This document shows positions 1-6,999 of a DNA stretch of 32,446 nt, one piece after another. Both the position numbers and the translations under genes were made by a program. The stretch lies in the NCBI GenBank assembly GCA_964653285.1, contig CAZZEX010000054.1, positions 1 through 32,446 of the forward strand. Reading direction: 5' to 3'. Below the pieces are notes generated by a model. The model ran no database searches. It was given only the letters and a program-made list of their open reading frames with translations, and was not told where the DNA came from. Numbering within the stretch: position 1 is the stretch's first letter; each line of letters opens with the position of its first letter. The stretch is from CAZZEX01 sp964653285. Its GTDB lineage: Bacteria > Chloroflexota > Anaerolineae > B4-G1.

Positions 1-651
1 TCAACGTCAGAGTACTATGAGTACATCACCCGCACCTACACCGAGCGCTTCGGCGACTATGGCTACCCCGAGATCATCATCTACAGCGTCAGTTTCCAGC
101 CCTACGTGGATTGGCCCAACGAGGATCGCTGGGATCTGGTGATCCAGGGCCTGAGCAAGGCCGCGCAGAGGCTCGAAGCGGCAGGTGCCGATTTCATCAT
201 CATCGCCACCAACACTATGCACCTGGTCTTTGACCAGGTACAGGCCAGCGTCAGCGTCCCCATGTTGAGCCTGCTCGACGCCGTTGGCGAGGCCGTTCTG
301 GCACGGGGGATGAAGACGGTGGGGTTGCTGGGCACCAAATTCACGATGGAGAAGACCTTTTACCAGGACGGGCTGGCCCGGAAAGGCATTACTGTCCTGG
401 TGCCGGACGCCGGCGACCGCGAGTACGTGAATAGCGTCATCTACGACGAACTGGTTGCCGGCCAGATCCGTGACGAATCACGGGCTGGATTCGTGGCTAT
501 CATCCAGAAACTGGCTGGACGCGGCGCGGAGGGAGTCATCCTGGGCTGCACCGAGATTCCCCTGCTGGTCAACGAGGCGGATGCCGGGATACCGCTGTTC
601 GATACGACGACCATTCACGCCGAGGCGGCTCTAAATTATGCCCTGGCGTGA
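1..651 (+). CDS. Aspartate/glutamate racemase family protein, 5' partial
   Basis: Cofactor-independent amino-acid racemase that interconverts L- and D-Asp/Glu. The frame is open from base 1, reading STSEYYEYIT, so only about a dozen N-terminal residues (the family's IGLIGGMSW-type start) are missing; 216 residues are visible against about 230 in the family. Two active-site segments are present: ATNTMH near the middle, where Thr replaces the first catalytic Cys, and GCTEIPLL near the C-terminus with the second Cys intact. The Thr/Cys pairing is the arrangement known from E. coli YgeA, which favours L-substrates; that specificity is inferred here. The stop TGA overlaps the GTG of the broken map gene that follows, so the two were probably co-transcribed. 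Confidence 0.85.
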   Translation, partial: STSEYYEYITRTYTERFGDYGYPEIIIYSVSFQPYVDWPNEDRWDLVIQGLSKAAQRLEAAGADFIIIATNTMHLVFDQVQASVSVPMLSLLDAVGEAVLARGMKTVGLLGTKFTMEKTFYQDGLARKGITVLVPDAGDREYVNSVIYDELVAGQIRDESRAGFVAIIQKLAGRGAEGVILGCTEIPLLVNEADAGIPLFDTTTIHAEAALNYALA

Positions 652-1063
652 TTGGTGGTTGGTGCGGGAGCGGAAAAAAGTACAAGCATTGTCATCTCAA
701 GCAGGATCGAGCGACGCTGCGCCGGCGCCGGAAGGTGGGAGAACGGTTGCCCGACATCATCATCAAGACCGAGAAACAGATCGAGGGCATCTGCAGGAGC
801 AGCCGGTTGACCTGCGACATCTTGGATATGCTGGAGAAGCGGATCGTCGCTGGTATCACCACCAAAGACATCAATCGCTGGGTTCACGAGTACACCTTGG
901 CCCACGGCGTTATCCCCGCGCCGCTGAACTACCGGGGTTTCCCCAAGAGCGTCTGTACCACGCTCAACGACGGAGTCTGCCACGACATCCCAGACGGCAC
1001 TGTATGGTCTTCACCATCGAACCGATGATCAATAGCGAATGGCGAATGGCGAATGGCGAATAG
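648..1063 (+). pseudogene. map: Type I methionine aminopeptidase with SEC-C motif, internally deleted remnant
   Basis: The frame starting with GTG at 648 begins with a SEC-C zinc motif (WCGSGKKYKHCH) and continues into the N-terminal half of a type I methionine aminopeptidase (IEGICRSSRL, APLNYRGFPKSVC, NDGVCHDIPDGT). It is then joined directly, in another frame, to VFTIEPMIN, which belongs about 120 residues further on in intact enzymes. The missing segment holds the two metal-binding Asp and the first metal-binding His, so the product cannot be catalytic. The C-terminal end is also lost: right after EPMIN the sequence becomes a heptamer array (1031-1107). In intact genes the enzyme removes the initiator Met from nascent proteins, so an intact copy is expected elsewhere in this genome. 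The GTGA overlap with the racemase stop suggests a former operon. Confidence 0.8.
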
Positions 1064-1107
1064 CGAATAGCGAATAGCGAATGGCGAATGGCGGATGGCG
1101 AATGGGT
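1031..1107. repeat. Heptanucleotide tandem array (AATRGCG)n
   Basis: Eleven consecutive 7-bp units of the form AATGGCG or AATAGCG, the last two slightly degenerate. The array lies exactly between the broken end of map and the start of cobO, and it contains several ATG codons in different frames, including both candidate cobO starts. The same heptamer occurs in the other orientation at 26214-26237 and 28068-28116. Confidence 0.9.
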
Positions 1108-2916
1108 GAAATAAAAGGCTACGTACAAGTTTATACCGGCGACGGCAAGGGCAAATGTGTTAGTGCTGATGTGTATATTCTTGCTGCTGGCGGGCTATGG
1201 CAGGTTGCGGATTTAGTGACCACTGTTCAGGCGGTGGAGCCTGGACAGTTTGCTCCCGTCTCAATTGAGATATTCTCTCCCTTCGGCGTCTCCACGGTGA
1301 CGGCGATCTACAACGGTGACGTAACAGACACCTGGCGGCTGACCACCGGCTTCGGCTACCGTCTCGAGGGCACACCAGAGCACCCGGTGTTAAGTCTAAC
1401 TCCCGAGGGGCTTGTCTGGCGCTCTCTCTCGGAATTGCAGGTGGGAGACTATGTAGCGATAGCGCGAGGGCAGGCTGCTTTTGGAACGAACAGGCGTCCG
1501 CTGGATAAGGCCTATCTGGTGGGGCTTCTTATCGGCGATGGCTATATTCGAGCCCAGAAAAGAACGTGGCGGATTGCTCTGAGCAGCGCCGATGCTGCCT
1601 GTGTGCAGGTCTGGCGTTCTTATCTCCGCTCTCTCGGTGCGGAACCGGTCATCTACGCTTGCCGGCCATTGGACTATCGCGTAAACGGGAAAGATTTGGT
1701 CCTGCATATTCTGGACGACCTATGGTTGACCTCTGGCCGTGCTGAAAGCAAAGCCATAGATCCTCGTTGGCTGAGATGTGATCGTGAGACACTCCGGGCA
1801 TTGTTGCAGGGGTTGTTCGACAGTGATGGAAGTGCCGACCGTTTACGAGGGGACGTCGAGTTTTGCACTACCAGCACTCAATTGGCACAGCAGATTCACC
1901 TTCTCTTGCTGAACTTTGGCATTGTTGGCAAACTTTACCGTCGCCAGACCAGGAGCCAGAATGGGCGTGGTCAACCAAGTTGGCGGCTGCAACTACGTGG
2001 CACTGAGGCTAGAAAATTCTACGAGCGCATAGGCTTTCGCCTGCGTAGGAAGCAGGATCGTAGCCAGTACTTGTCGCCCAAGCACAACCCTAACGTAGAC
2101 GTAATCCCTTACACGTGGGAACTGCTGCGTCACCTACCGCTCTCTGAAGCCCCTGCCCCTCGAAGGTCACATAAGGGGCCCCAGCCCAAGTATGCCTGTC
2201 AGTTCATGCGACAGACGCGGTTCTACAGAGAGAAGGGAGTCTTTGCAAGTTACGAGGCGTTCTCTGTGTTGCTGAACCACCCGGCTGTTATATCGTCTCC
2301 GGAAGCCGTGGCGCTCCACGCTCTCGTGAACGTGAATTACTTCTGGGATAGAGTAAAGTCCCTGGCACCTGGACGAGCGCAAGTTTATGATTTTTGCGTC
2401 CCGGATACCCAGGTTTTCATCGCAAACGGGATTGTGTGTCACAACACCACCGCCGCCCTGGGCCTGGCACTGCGGGCGTCCGGCCACGGGATGCGCACGT
2501 ATGTCGGCCAGTTTATGAAGGGCCAGCACTACGGGGAACTGGACGCGCTGCGCGACCATCCCTACATCACGATTGAGCAGTACGGGGACGTGCGCTGCAT
2601 CCGCCGCGAGGAGGTCACCCCCGAGCACGTGGCCCAGGCCCACCAGGGTCTGGAGCGGGCGCGGGAGGCAATGCTCTCAGGCCAGTACGACATCGTGGTG
2701 CTGGACGAGGTCAACGTGACAGTCTGGTTCGGGTTGCTCACCGTCGAGGAAGTATTGGCGTTTCTGGATCGGCGGCCTGATCGTGTGGAGGTGATTCTCA
2801 CTGGCCGCCGCGCCCCGCAGGAACTGATTGAGCGGGCCGACCTGGTGACGGAGATGCGGGAGGTGAAGCACTACTACCAGCAGGGAGTGCTGGCGCGAGA
2901 AGGGATTGAGCGGTAG
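1102..2916 (+). CDS. cobO: Corrinoid (cob(I)alamin) adenosyltransferase, intein-containing precursor
   Basis: CobO/BtuR/CobA-type ATP:corrinoid adenosyltransferase, which attaches the 5'-deoxyadenosyl group of ATP to reduced corrinoids. The N-extein reads GYVQVYTGDGKGK and the C-extein resumes with TTAALGLALRASGHG, so the P-loop GDGKGKTT is rebuilt only after protein splicing. A Walker B-like strand (DIVVLDEVN) and the family's LTGR and ADLVTEM segments follow. Spliced length from the ATG at 1102 is 174 residues, normal for CobO. The start at 1102 (MGEIKGY) is preferred over the upstream in-frame ATG at 1081 because residues encoded before it are heptamer-repeat sequence. No clear ribosome binding site is visible. 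The gene follows a racemase and a dead map gene and ends about 95 bp before the promoter of the next unit. Confidence 0.93.
   Translation: MGEIKGYVQVYTGDGKGKCVSADVYILAAGGLWQVADLVTTVQAVEPGQFAPVSIEIFSPFGVSTVTAIYNGDVTDTWRLTTGFGYRLEGTPEHPVLSLTPEGLVWRSLSELQVGDYVAIARGQAAFGTNRRPLDKAYLVGLLIGDGYIRAQKRTWRIALSSADAACVQVWRSYLRSLGAEPVIYACRPLDYRVNGKDLVLHILDDLWLTSGRAESKAIDPRWLRCDRETLRALLQGLFDSDGSADRLRGDVEFCTTSTQLAQQIHLLLLNFGIVGKLYRRQTRSQNGRGQPSWRLQLRGTEARKFYERIGFRLRRKQDRSQYLSPKHNPNVDVIPYTWELLRHLPLSEAPAPRRSHKGPQPKYACQFMRQTRFYREKGVFASYEAFSVLLNHPAVISSPEAVALHALVNVNYFWDRVKSLAPGRAQVYDFCVPDTQVFIANGIVCHNTTAALGLALRASGHGMRTYVGQFMKGQHYGELDALRDHPYITIEQYGDVRCIRREEVTPEHVAQAHQGLERAREAMLSGQYDIVVLDEVNVTVWFGLLTVEEVLAFLDRRPDRVEVILTGRRAPQELIERADLVTEMREVKHYYQQGVLAREGIER
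1156..2445 (+). other. Intein with LAGLIDADG homing endonuclease inside CobO
   Basis: A 430-residue intein begins with Cys (CVSADVYILAAGG) and ends with His-Asn (VFIANGIVCHN), followed by Thr as the +1 extein nucleophile. Splicing blocks are recognisable: block B around TPEHPVLSL, block F around VYDFCVPDTQVFIANG and block G at IVCHN. Two LAGLIDADG endonuclease motifs are present (YLVGLLIGDG near 1525 and LLQGLFDSDG near 1803), with acidic residues intact, so the homing endonuclease may be active. The insertion is between Lys and Thr of the Walker A motif, a conserved nucleotide-binding site of the type inteins often occupy. It is less GC-rich than the flanking exteins, which fits recent acquisition. 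Confidence 0.95.
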
Positions 2917-3010
2917 TTCTTGCCCCCAGTTCGAAACGTACCTGCGTCACCGGCCCGCGCAAGGATACATGCCCCAGGTGGGCCAGGGCCCAGTGGGTGC
3001 CGACCATCGG

Positions 3011-3039
3011 TTGGCAGGGATGGGAAAGTAGGGTATAAT
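3011..3039 (+). promoter_or_regulatory. Sigma70-type promoter of rmd
   Basis: TTGGCA at 3011-3016 and TATAAT at 3034-3039 are separated by exactly 17 bp. Transcription would start near 3046, giving a very short leader before the GAGGAGG at 3050-3056 and the TTG start at 3063. This is the best promoter match I see in the window. Confidence 0.75.
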
Positions 3040-3062
3040 CTGCCCCATCGAGGAGGCGACCG

Positions 3063-4064
3063 TTGCGAGCACTGATCACCGGAGCGGGAGGGTTCGTCGG
3101 GGGGCATCTGTGTGCCTATCTGTTGGCGCATACCGACTGGGAGTTGATGGGTACGGTCTATCCCCGGCCGGTCGAGGCCCAGCCGCTGGAACCACGCCTG
3201 CGGCTCAGGCACGCTGATCTGCGTGATCCGGAGGGGGTGCAGGCGCTCGTAGGCGAGGTGCAGCCTGACTACATCTTCCACCTGGCTGCTCAATCGTTCG
3301 TTCCCACCTCTTTTGCAGACCCGTGGGATACGTTGGAGAACAACATCCGCGCGGAACTGAATCTGCTGGAGGCGGTGCGGCGATCGGGGCGCGAGGTGCG
3401 TGTGCTGGTGATCGGGTCGAACGAGGAGTACGGCGCACCGAAGCCGGAGGAACTGCCCCAAACGGAGGAGAGCTCGCTGCGGCCTAACAACCCCTACGCG
3501 GTGAGCAAGGTCGCCCAGGACTTGCTAGGGCTCCAGTATTACCTGGCTTATGGGTTGCCCGTCGTGCGGGTGCGCCCATTCAACCACACCGGCCCGGGAC
3601 AGTCGCCTCGCTTCGTCGTCCCGGCCTTCGCCGGCCAGATCGCCCGCATCGAAGCCGGCCTGCAGGAGCCGATAGTGAAGGTGGGCAACCTGGAGGCGGC
3701 CCGCGACTTCACCGATGTGCGGGACATCGTGTGGGCCTATCACCTGGCGGTGACTCAGGGTGAGCCCGGAGAGGTATACAACCTGGCGTCGGGGCGGCCG
3801 CAATCGGTGCAGAGTCTGCTGGAGATGCTCTTGAGTTATTCTCGGGTGGGGATCCGCGTCGAGAGGGAACCGGTCCGCTACCGGCCTGTGGATGTGCCGG
3901 TAGTCTACGGCAGTGCAGAGAAGTTCCGTCGGCGGACCGGCTGGGAGCCTCAGATTCCGCTCGAGCAGACGTTGCGAGATACGCTGGACTATTGGCGGGG
4001 GCAGATGGCAGGAGGCAGGAGGCAGGAGGCAGGAAGCAAAGGGCGCCGAGAGAGACGAGTGTAA
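3063..4064 (+). CDS. rmd: GDP-4-keto-6-deoxy-D-mannose reductase (NAD-dependent epimerase/dehydratase family)
   Basis: Extended short-chain dehydrogenase expected to reduce the Gmd product GDP-4-keto-6-deoxymannose to GDP-D-rhamnose. Visible features are the N-terminal dinucleotide-binding loop GAGGFVGGHL, the FHLAAQSFVPTSF strand, GSNEEYG, the catalytic Tyr and Lys in NPYAVSKVAQ, and RPFNHTGPGQ, which is typical of Rmd and related reductases. The TTG start is supported by GAGGAGG at 3050-3056 with 6-bp spacing. The protein is 333 residues, slightly long: its last roughly 20 residues (GRRQEAGSKGRRERR) are translated from a GGCAGGA heptamer array. A gmd gene lies 1.9 kb downstream, which supports the assignment; related sugar-nucleotide epimerases cannot be fully excluded. 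Confidence 0.8.
   Translation: MRALITGAGGFVGGHLCAYLLAHTDWELMGTVYPRPVEAQPLEPRLRLRHADLRDPEGVQALVGEVQPDYIFHLAAQSFVPTSFADPWDTLENNIRAELNLLEAVRRSGREVRVLVIGSNEEYGAPKPEELPQTEESSLRPNNPYAVSKVAQDLLGLQYYLAYGLPVVRVRPFNHTGPGQSPRFVVPAFAGQIARIEAGLQEPIVKVGNLEAARDFTDVRDIVWAYHLAVTQGEPGEVYNLASGRPQSVQSLLEMLLSYSRVGIRVEREPVRYRPVDVPVVYGSAEKFRRRTGWEPQIPLEQTLRDTLDYWRGQMAGGRRQEAGSKGRRERRV
4007..4041. repeat. Heptanucleotide tandem array (GGCAGGA)n
   Basis: Four exact GGCAGGA units followed by one degenerate unit. The array covers the 3' end of rmd and lies upstream of the DNA methyltransferase start, so it marks the junction where the methyltransferase pair begins. Confidence 0.85.
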
Positions 4065-4081
4065 TTGGTAAGGGTAAGGTT

Positions 4082-5779
4082 ATGCACATCGTGTACCCGG
4101 ACGGAGAAAGTCTCAACCGAACGCTGAAAGAGGCGGGTAATAATTCTCTCGACTTCATCGTGATTGTCACTGCTGCACTCAACCCGCTCAACACCGGCGG
4201 GCTTAGGGCATCCCTGGGCGAGTGTGTGCGAGTGCTGAAAAATGGGGGATTGCTTTTCGTACAGGGGCGACCCGAATACTTGCCGGAGTTGGGCGTTTAT
4301 CTTGACCGATACCTGAACTTCAAGTACTGGATTGCGATTGAGTCCACGACACAGCACAGGGATAGCGGCTTGCCCTCAGTTCACGCGGCTGTACCTTTGT
4401 TCACCAAAGGCAACGGTCGTTTCAACGTGAGGCGAACGCGCTTTCCCCACCAGTATTGTGCTTTCTGCAAAAGGACGCTCAAGGACTGGGGCGGCAAAGC
4501 GCATTTGATGCATCCCGACGGCTACGTCATCTCCGACGTGTGGACGGGCCTGCCACAGGCAAACAACTACACGCAAATCTCCCCCCCTGTCCTCGATACC
4601 ATCCTGCGGATGTTGGATTTCGAGCCTCACAGAGAGGAAGAAGCCGACCTGTTTCAGCAAACAGGCGTCCAGAGGCCCGCCAGCGAGGTTAAGGGCCTCA
4701 TTGGTCCTAAAGAAGGACTTGGTGGCGATAGAGTTGTGGCAGAGACGGCCGCCCAGTACAGATTGCCCGGCTTCCTGGAACCGGACGTAAGATATAGCAG
4801 CGCCACCAACGTGGTGGGCGATAAAATGTTCGATGTCGTTCATCACGGCGATGCCGTGGAGATACTCAAACAGTATCCCGACAACTCCATAGACCTCGTA
4901 TTTGCCGACCCACCGTACAATCTCGACAAGGCATATCACGTCTACGACGATGAACGGGCGGACGAAGAGTACGTCAAGTGGTGCAACGGTTGGCTGCAGG
5001 AGTATGTGCGGATACTGAAACCCACCGGTTCGCTGTACGTTCTGAATCTGCCTCACTGGACGATGTATCACGCCGCGTTTCTCAACCAGTATCTCTATTT
5101 TCAGAACTGGATCGTGTGGGACGCGCTGTCGGAACCACGGGGCAAGTTGATGCCGGCCCACTATGGGTTGTTGTTCTACACTAAACATCCCACGGACTTT
5201 GTCTTCAATTACGATCAAGTAGGAGAGTTGGACGCCCGCTACTATTGCCTGCGTTCCTCGTGCATCCGCAAACGCAAAGCAGCAGGGGTTGACGACAAAA
5301 TGGACCTGACCGACTTGTGGTGGGATATTCACCGCATCAAACATAAACGCGACCGGGACTATCATCCCTGCCAGTTGCCCGACGGGTTGATGGAACGTAT
5401 CATCCGTCTCTCCACAAACGAGGGTGACATCGTGCTGGATGCGCTTTGTGGCGCGGGCACGACGCCGATTGCGGCCGTCAAACTGGGGCGGCGTTACGTG
5501 GCGATCGACGTTGACGAGAGATACGTCATGATGACGAGAGAGAAAATAGCCGAGGTAAAGCGTAAGGGATACGTGGAGCGCAAGAGCATACGCAAGCCGC
5601 AGCGCAGGTACACCAAGAAGGAGTTGCAATTGGAACTGCGCGACCTGGCAGTGAAGTTGGACCGTTTGCCAACGCCGGAAGACGTGCGCAGGATGAGCAA
5701 ATATGACCTGGAGGTGTTCTTCGATCTGTTTCCAACGTGGGGCAAAGCATTGAAGGCAGCCAAGCTGGAGGCACAATAG
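4082..5779 (+). CDS. Two-domain DNA methyltransferase (beta-class amino-methyltransferase)
   Basis: Site-specific DNA N6-adenine or N4-cytosine methyltransferase, 565 residues. The C-terminal half has the catalytic motif DPPYN at residues 276-280 and the AdoMet motif DALCGAGTT near residue 453, in the motif IV-before-motif I order of beta-class enzymes; DPPYN favours adenine. The N-terminal half repeats the same layout in degenerate form: VRVLKNGGLLFVQGRP parallels VRILKPTGSLYVLNLP, SDVWTGLP parallels TDLWWDIH, and PPVLDTILRML parallels PDGLMERIIRL, but it lacks DPPY and motif I. It holds a possible zinc site (CAFC at 126-129 followed by DWGGK and HPDG). The ATG at 4082 is chosen because upstream in-frame codons are heptamer repeat. 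The gene sits between rmd and gmd and its stop overlaps the next start. Confidence 0.85.
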   Translation: MHIVYPDGESLNRTLKEAGNNSLDFIVIVTAALNPLNTGGLRASLGECVRVLKNGGLLFVQGRPEYLPELGVYLDRYLNFKYWIAIESTTQHRDSGLPSVHAAVPLFTKGNGRFNVRRTRFPHQYCAFCKRTLKDWGGKAHLMHPDGYVISDVWTGLPQANNYTQISPPVLDTILRMLDFEPHREEEADLFQQTGVQRPASEVKGLIGPKEGLGGDRVVAETAAQYRLPGFLEPDVRYSSATNVVGDKMFDVVHHGDAVEILKQYPDNSIDLVFADPPYNLDKAYHVYDDERADEEYVKWCNGWLQEYVRILKPTGSLYVLNLPHWTMYHAAFLNQYLYFQNWIVWDALSEPRGKLMPAHYGLLFYTKHPTDFVFNYDQVGELDARYYCLRSSCIRKRKAAGVDDKMDLTDLWWDIHRIKHKRDRDYHPCQLPDGLMERIIRLSTNEGDIVLDALCGAGTTPIAAVKLGRRYVAIDVDERYVMMTREKIAEVKRKGYVERKSIRKPQRRYTKKELQLELRDLAVKLDRLPTPEDVRRMSKYDLEVFFDLFPTWGKALKAAKLEAQ

Positions 5780-5991
5780 TGATTCAGGCACGCAAAATCT
5801 CTTTTCAGGAAGCCTGGGACAGTAGAGTCTTTGTGAACTTTGTGGACGGCGGCGGCTGGCTGGCAAGAAAGCGCGACCTGGAACGACTGGTAGAGCACTG
5901 CCATTACTTCATTAATCTGCAACATCTGGACATGTTGGAGGCAATCGTGTTGCAACACGTGCCTGAGAAATATTTCACACACAAGACATAG
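5779..5991 (+). CDS. Small protein translationally coupled to the DNA methyltransferase, unknown function
   Basis: A 70-residue protein I do not recognise. It starts with GTG at 5779, overlapping the last base of the methyltransferase stop (TAGTG), with GGAGG at 5767-5771 inside the methyltransferase gene as its ribosome binding site, so its translation is coupled to the enzyme. It begins with ISFQEAWDSRVFV, followed by a GGG turn and a helical acidic/basic C-terminal half (LARKRDLERLVEHC, LQHLDMLEAIVLQ). No membrane segment or helix-turn-helix is obvious. It could be a partner subunit, a regulator, or the N-terminal remnant of a restriction endonuclease; none can be shown. It ends 8 bp before gmd. 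Confidence 0.65.
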   Translation: MIQARKISFQEAWDSRVFVNFVDGGGWLARKRDLERLVEHCHYFINLQHLDMLEAIVLQHVPEKYFTHKT

Positions 5992-5999
5992 GAGGATTC

Positions 6000-6971
6000 A
6001 TGCCCAAAGCATTGATCACCGGCGTCACTGGCCAGGACGGTTCCTACCTGGCCGAGTTCTTGCTGGAGAAGGGATACGATGTCATTGGGATGGTGCGCCG
6101 CACCAGCACCGTCAACTTCTCCCGCATTCAGCATTTTCAGGACAAGATCACGCTGGTCTCCGGCGACCTGCTGGACCTGGGGTCGTTGATCGCCATTTTG
6201 CAAGAGTACCGCCCCCAGGAGGTCTACAACCTGGCGGCCCAGTCTTTCGTCCCTACTTCCTGGAAGCAGCCGGTCTTCACTGGCGAGGTGACAGGCCTGG
6301 GGGTCATCCGGATGTTGGAGGCGATCCGCACGGTGGATAAGGGCATCCGCTTTTACCAGGCTTCGAGTAGTGAGATGTTTGGAAAGGTGCAGGAGGTGCC
6401 CCAGAACGAGAACACCCCCTTCTATCCCCGCAGCCCCTACGGCGTCGCCAAGGTCTATGGTCACTGGATCACTGTCAATTACCGTGAGTCCTACGGCCTC
6501 CACGCGGCCTCTGGTATCCTCTTCAACCACACCAGCCCCCGCCGGGGGTTGGAGTTCGTTCTGCGCAAGATCACCCAAGGGGTGGCGAGGATTAGACTGG
6601 GGCTGGCGAAGGAACTGCGCCTGGGCAACCTGGATTCCTGCCGGGACATTGGCTTTGCCGGTGATTACGTCGAGGCGATGTGGCTGATGCTTCAGCAGCC
6701 TGAGCCGGATAACTATGTCGTCGCCACGGAGGAGACCCACTCCATCCGCGATATGTGCAAGGCAGCCTTCGAATACGTGGACCTGGACTGGCAGGAGTAC
6801 GTGGTACAGGACCCCCGCTTTATGCGACCGGCGGAAGTGGACCTACTGGTGGGGGACGCCAGCAAGGCGCGCCGGGTGCTGGGATGGGAGCCGAAGATCG
6901 CGTTTAGAGAATTGGTGCGTATGATGTTGGATGCTGATATCGCTTTGCTGCGCAGCGAGTACAATCTTTAG
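6000..6971 (+). CDS. gmd: GDP-mannose 4,6-dehydratase
   Basis: Converts GDP-D-mannose to GDP-4-keto-6-deoxymannose, the first step toward GDP-rhamnose, fucose and related sugars. The 323-residue protein shows the NADP-binding loop GVTGQDGSYLAE at the N-terminus, DLLDLGSL, NLAAQSFVPTSW, the ASSSEMFG segment, the catalytic YGVAK, and NHTSPRRG, all characteristic of Gmd. The C-terminal region contains RPAEVDLLVGD and ALGWEP-like LGWEPKIAF as expected. GGAGG at 5992-5996 precedes the ATG with good spacing. It pairs functionally with rmd upstream, from which it is separated by the methyltransferase and its coupled partner; glmM follows after 28 bp with no terminator visible. Confidence 0.93.
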   Translation: MPKALITGVTGQDGSYLAEFLLEKGYDVIGMVRRTSTVNFSRIQHFQDKITLVSGDLLDLGSLIAILQEYRPQEVYNLAAQSFVPTSWKQPVFTGEVTGLGVIRMLEAIRTVDKGIRFYQASSSEMFGKVQEVPQNENTPFYPRSPYGVAKVYGHWITVNYRESYGLHAASGILFNHTSPRRGLEFVLRKITQGVARIRLGLAKELRLGNLDSCRDIGFAGDYVEAMWLMLQQPEPDNYVVATEETHSIRDMCKAAFEYVDLDWQEYVVQDPRFMRPAEVDLLVGDASKARRVLGWEPKIAFRELVRMMLDADIALLRSEYNL

Positions 6972-6999
6972 GTATCAGGGGTATGCGAGGAGGGAGTAA

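Noticed and set aside
2950..3000. GC-rich inverted repeat after cobO as an intrinsic terminator
   Set aside because: The pairing around TGGGCC/GGCCCA is short and no T run follows.
4376..5866. Long minus-strand open frame (496 codons) opposite the DNA methyltransferase
   Set aside because: It is antisense to a gene with clear catalytic motifs, its translation shows no recognisable domain, and it has no ribosome binding site.
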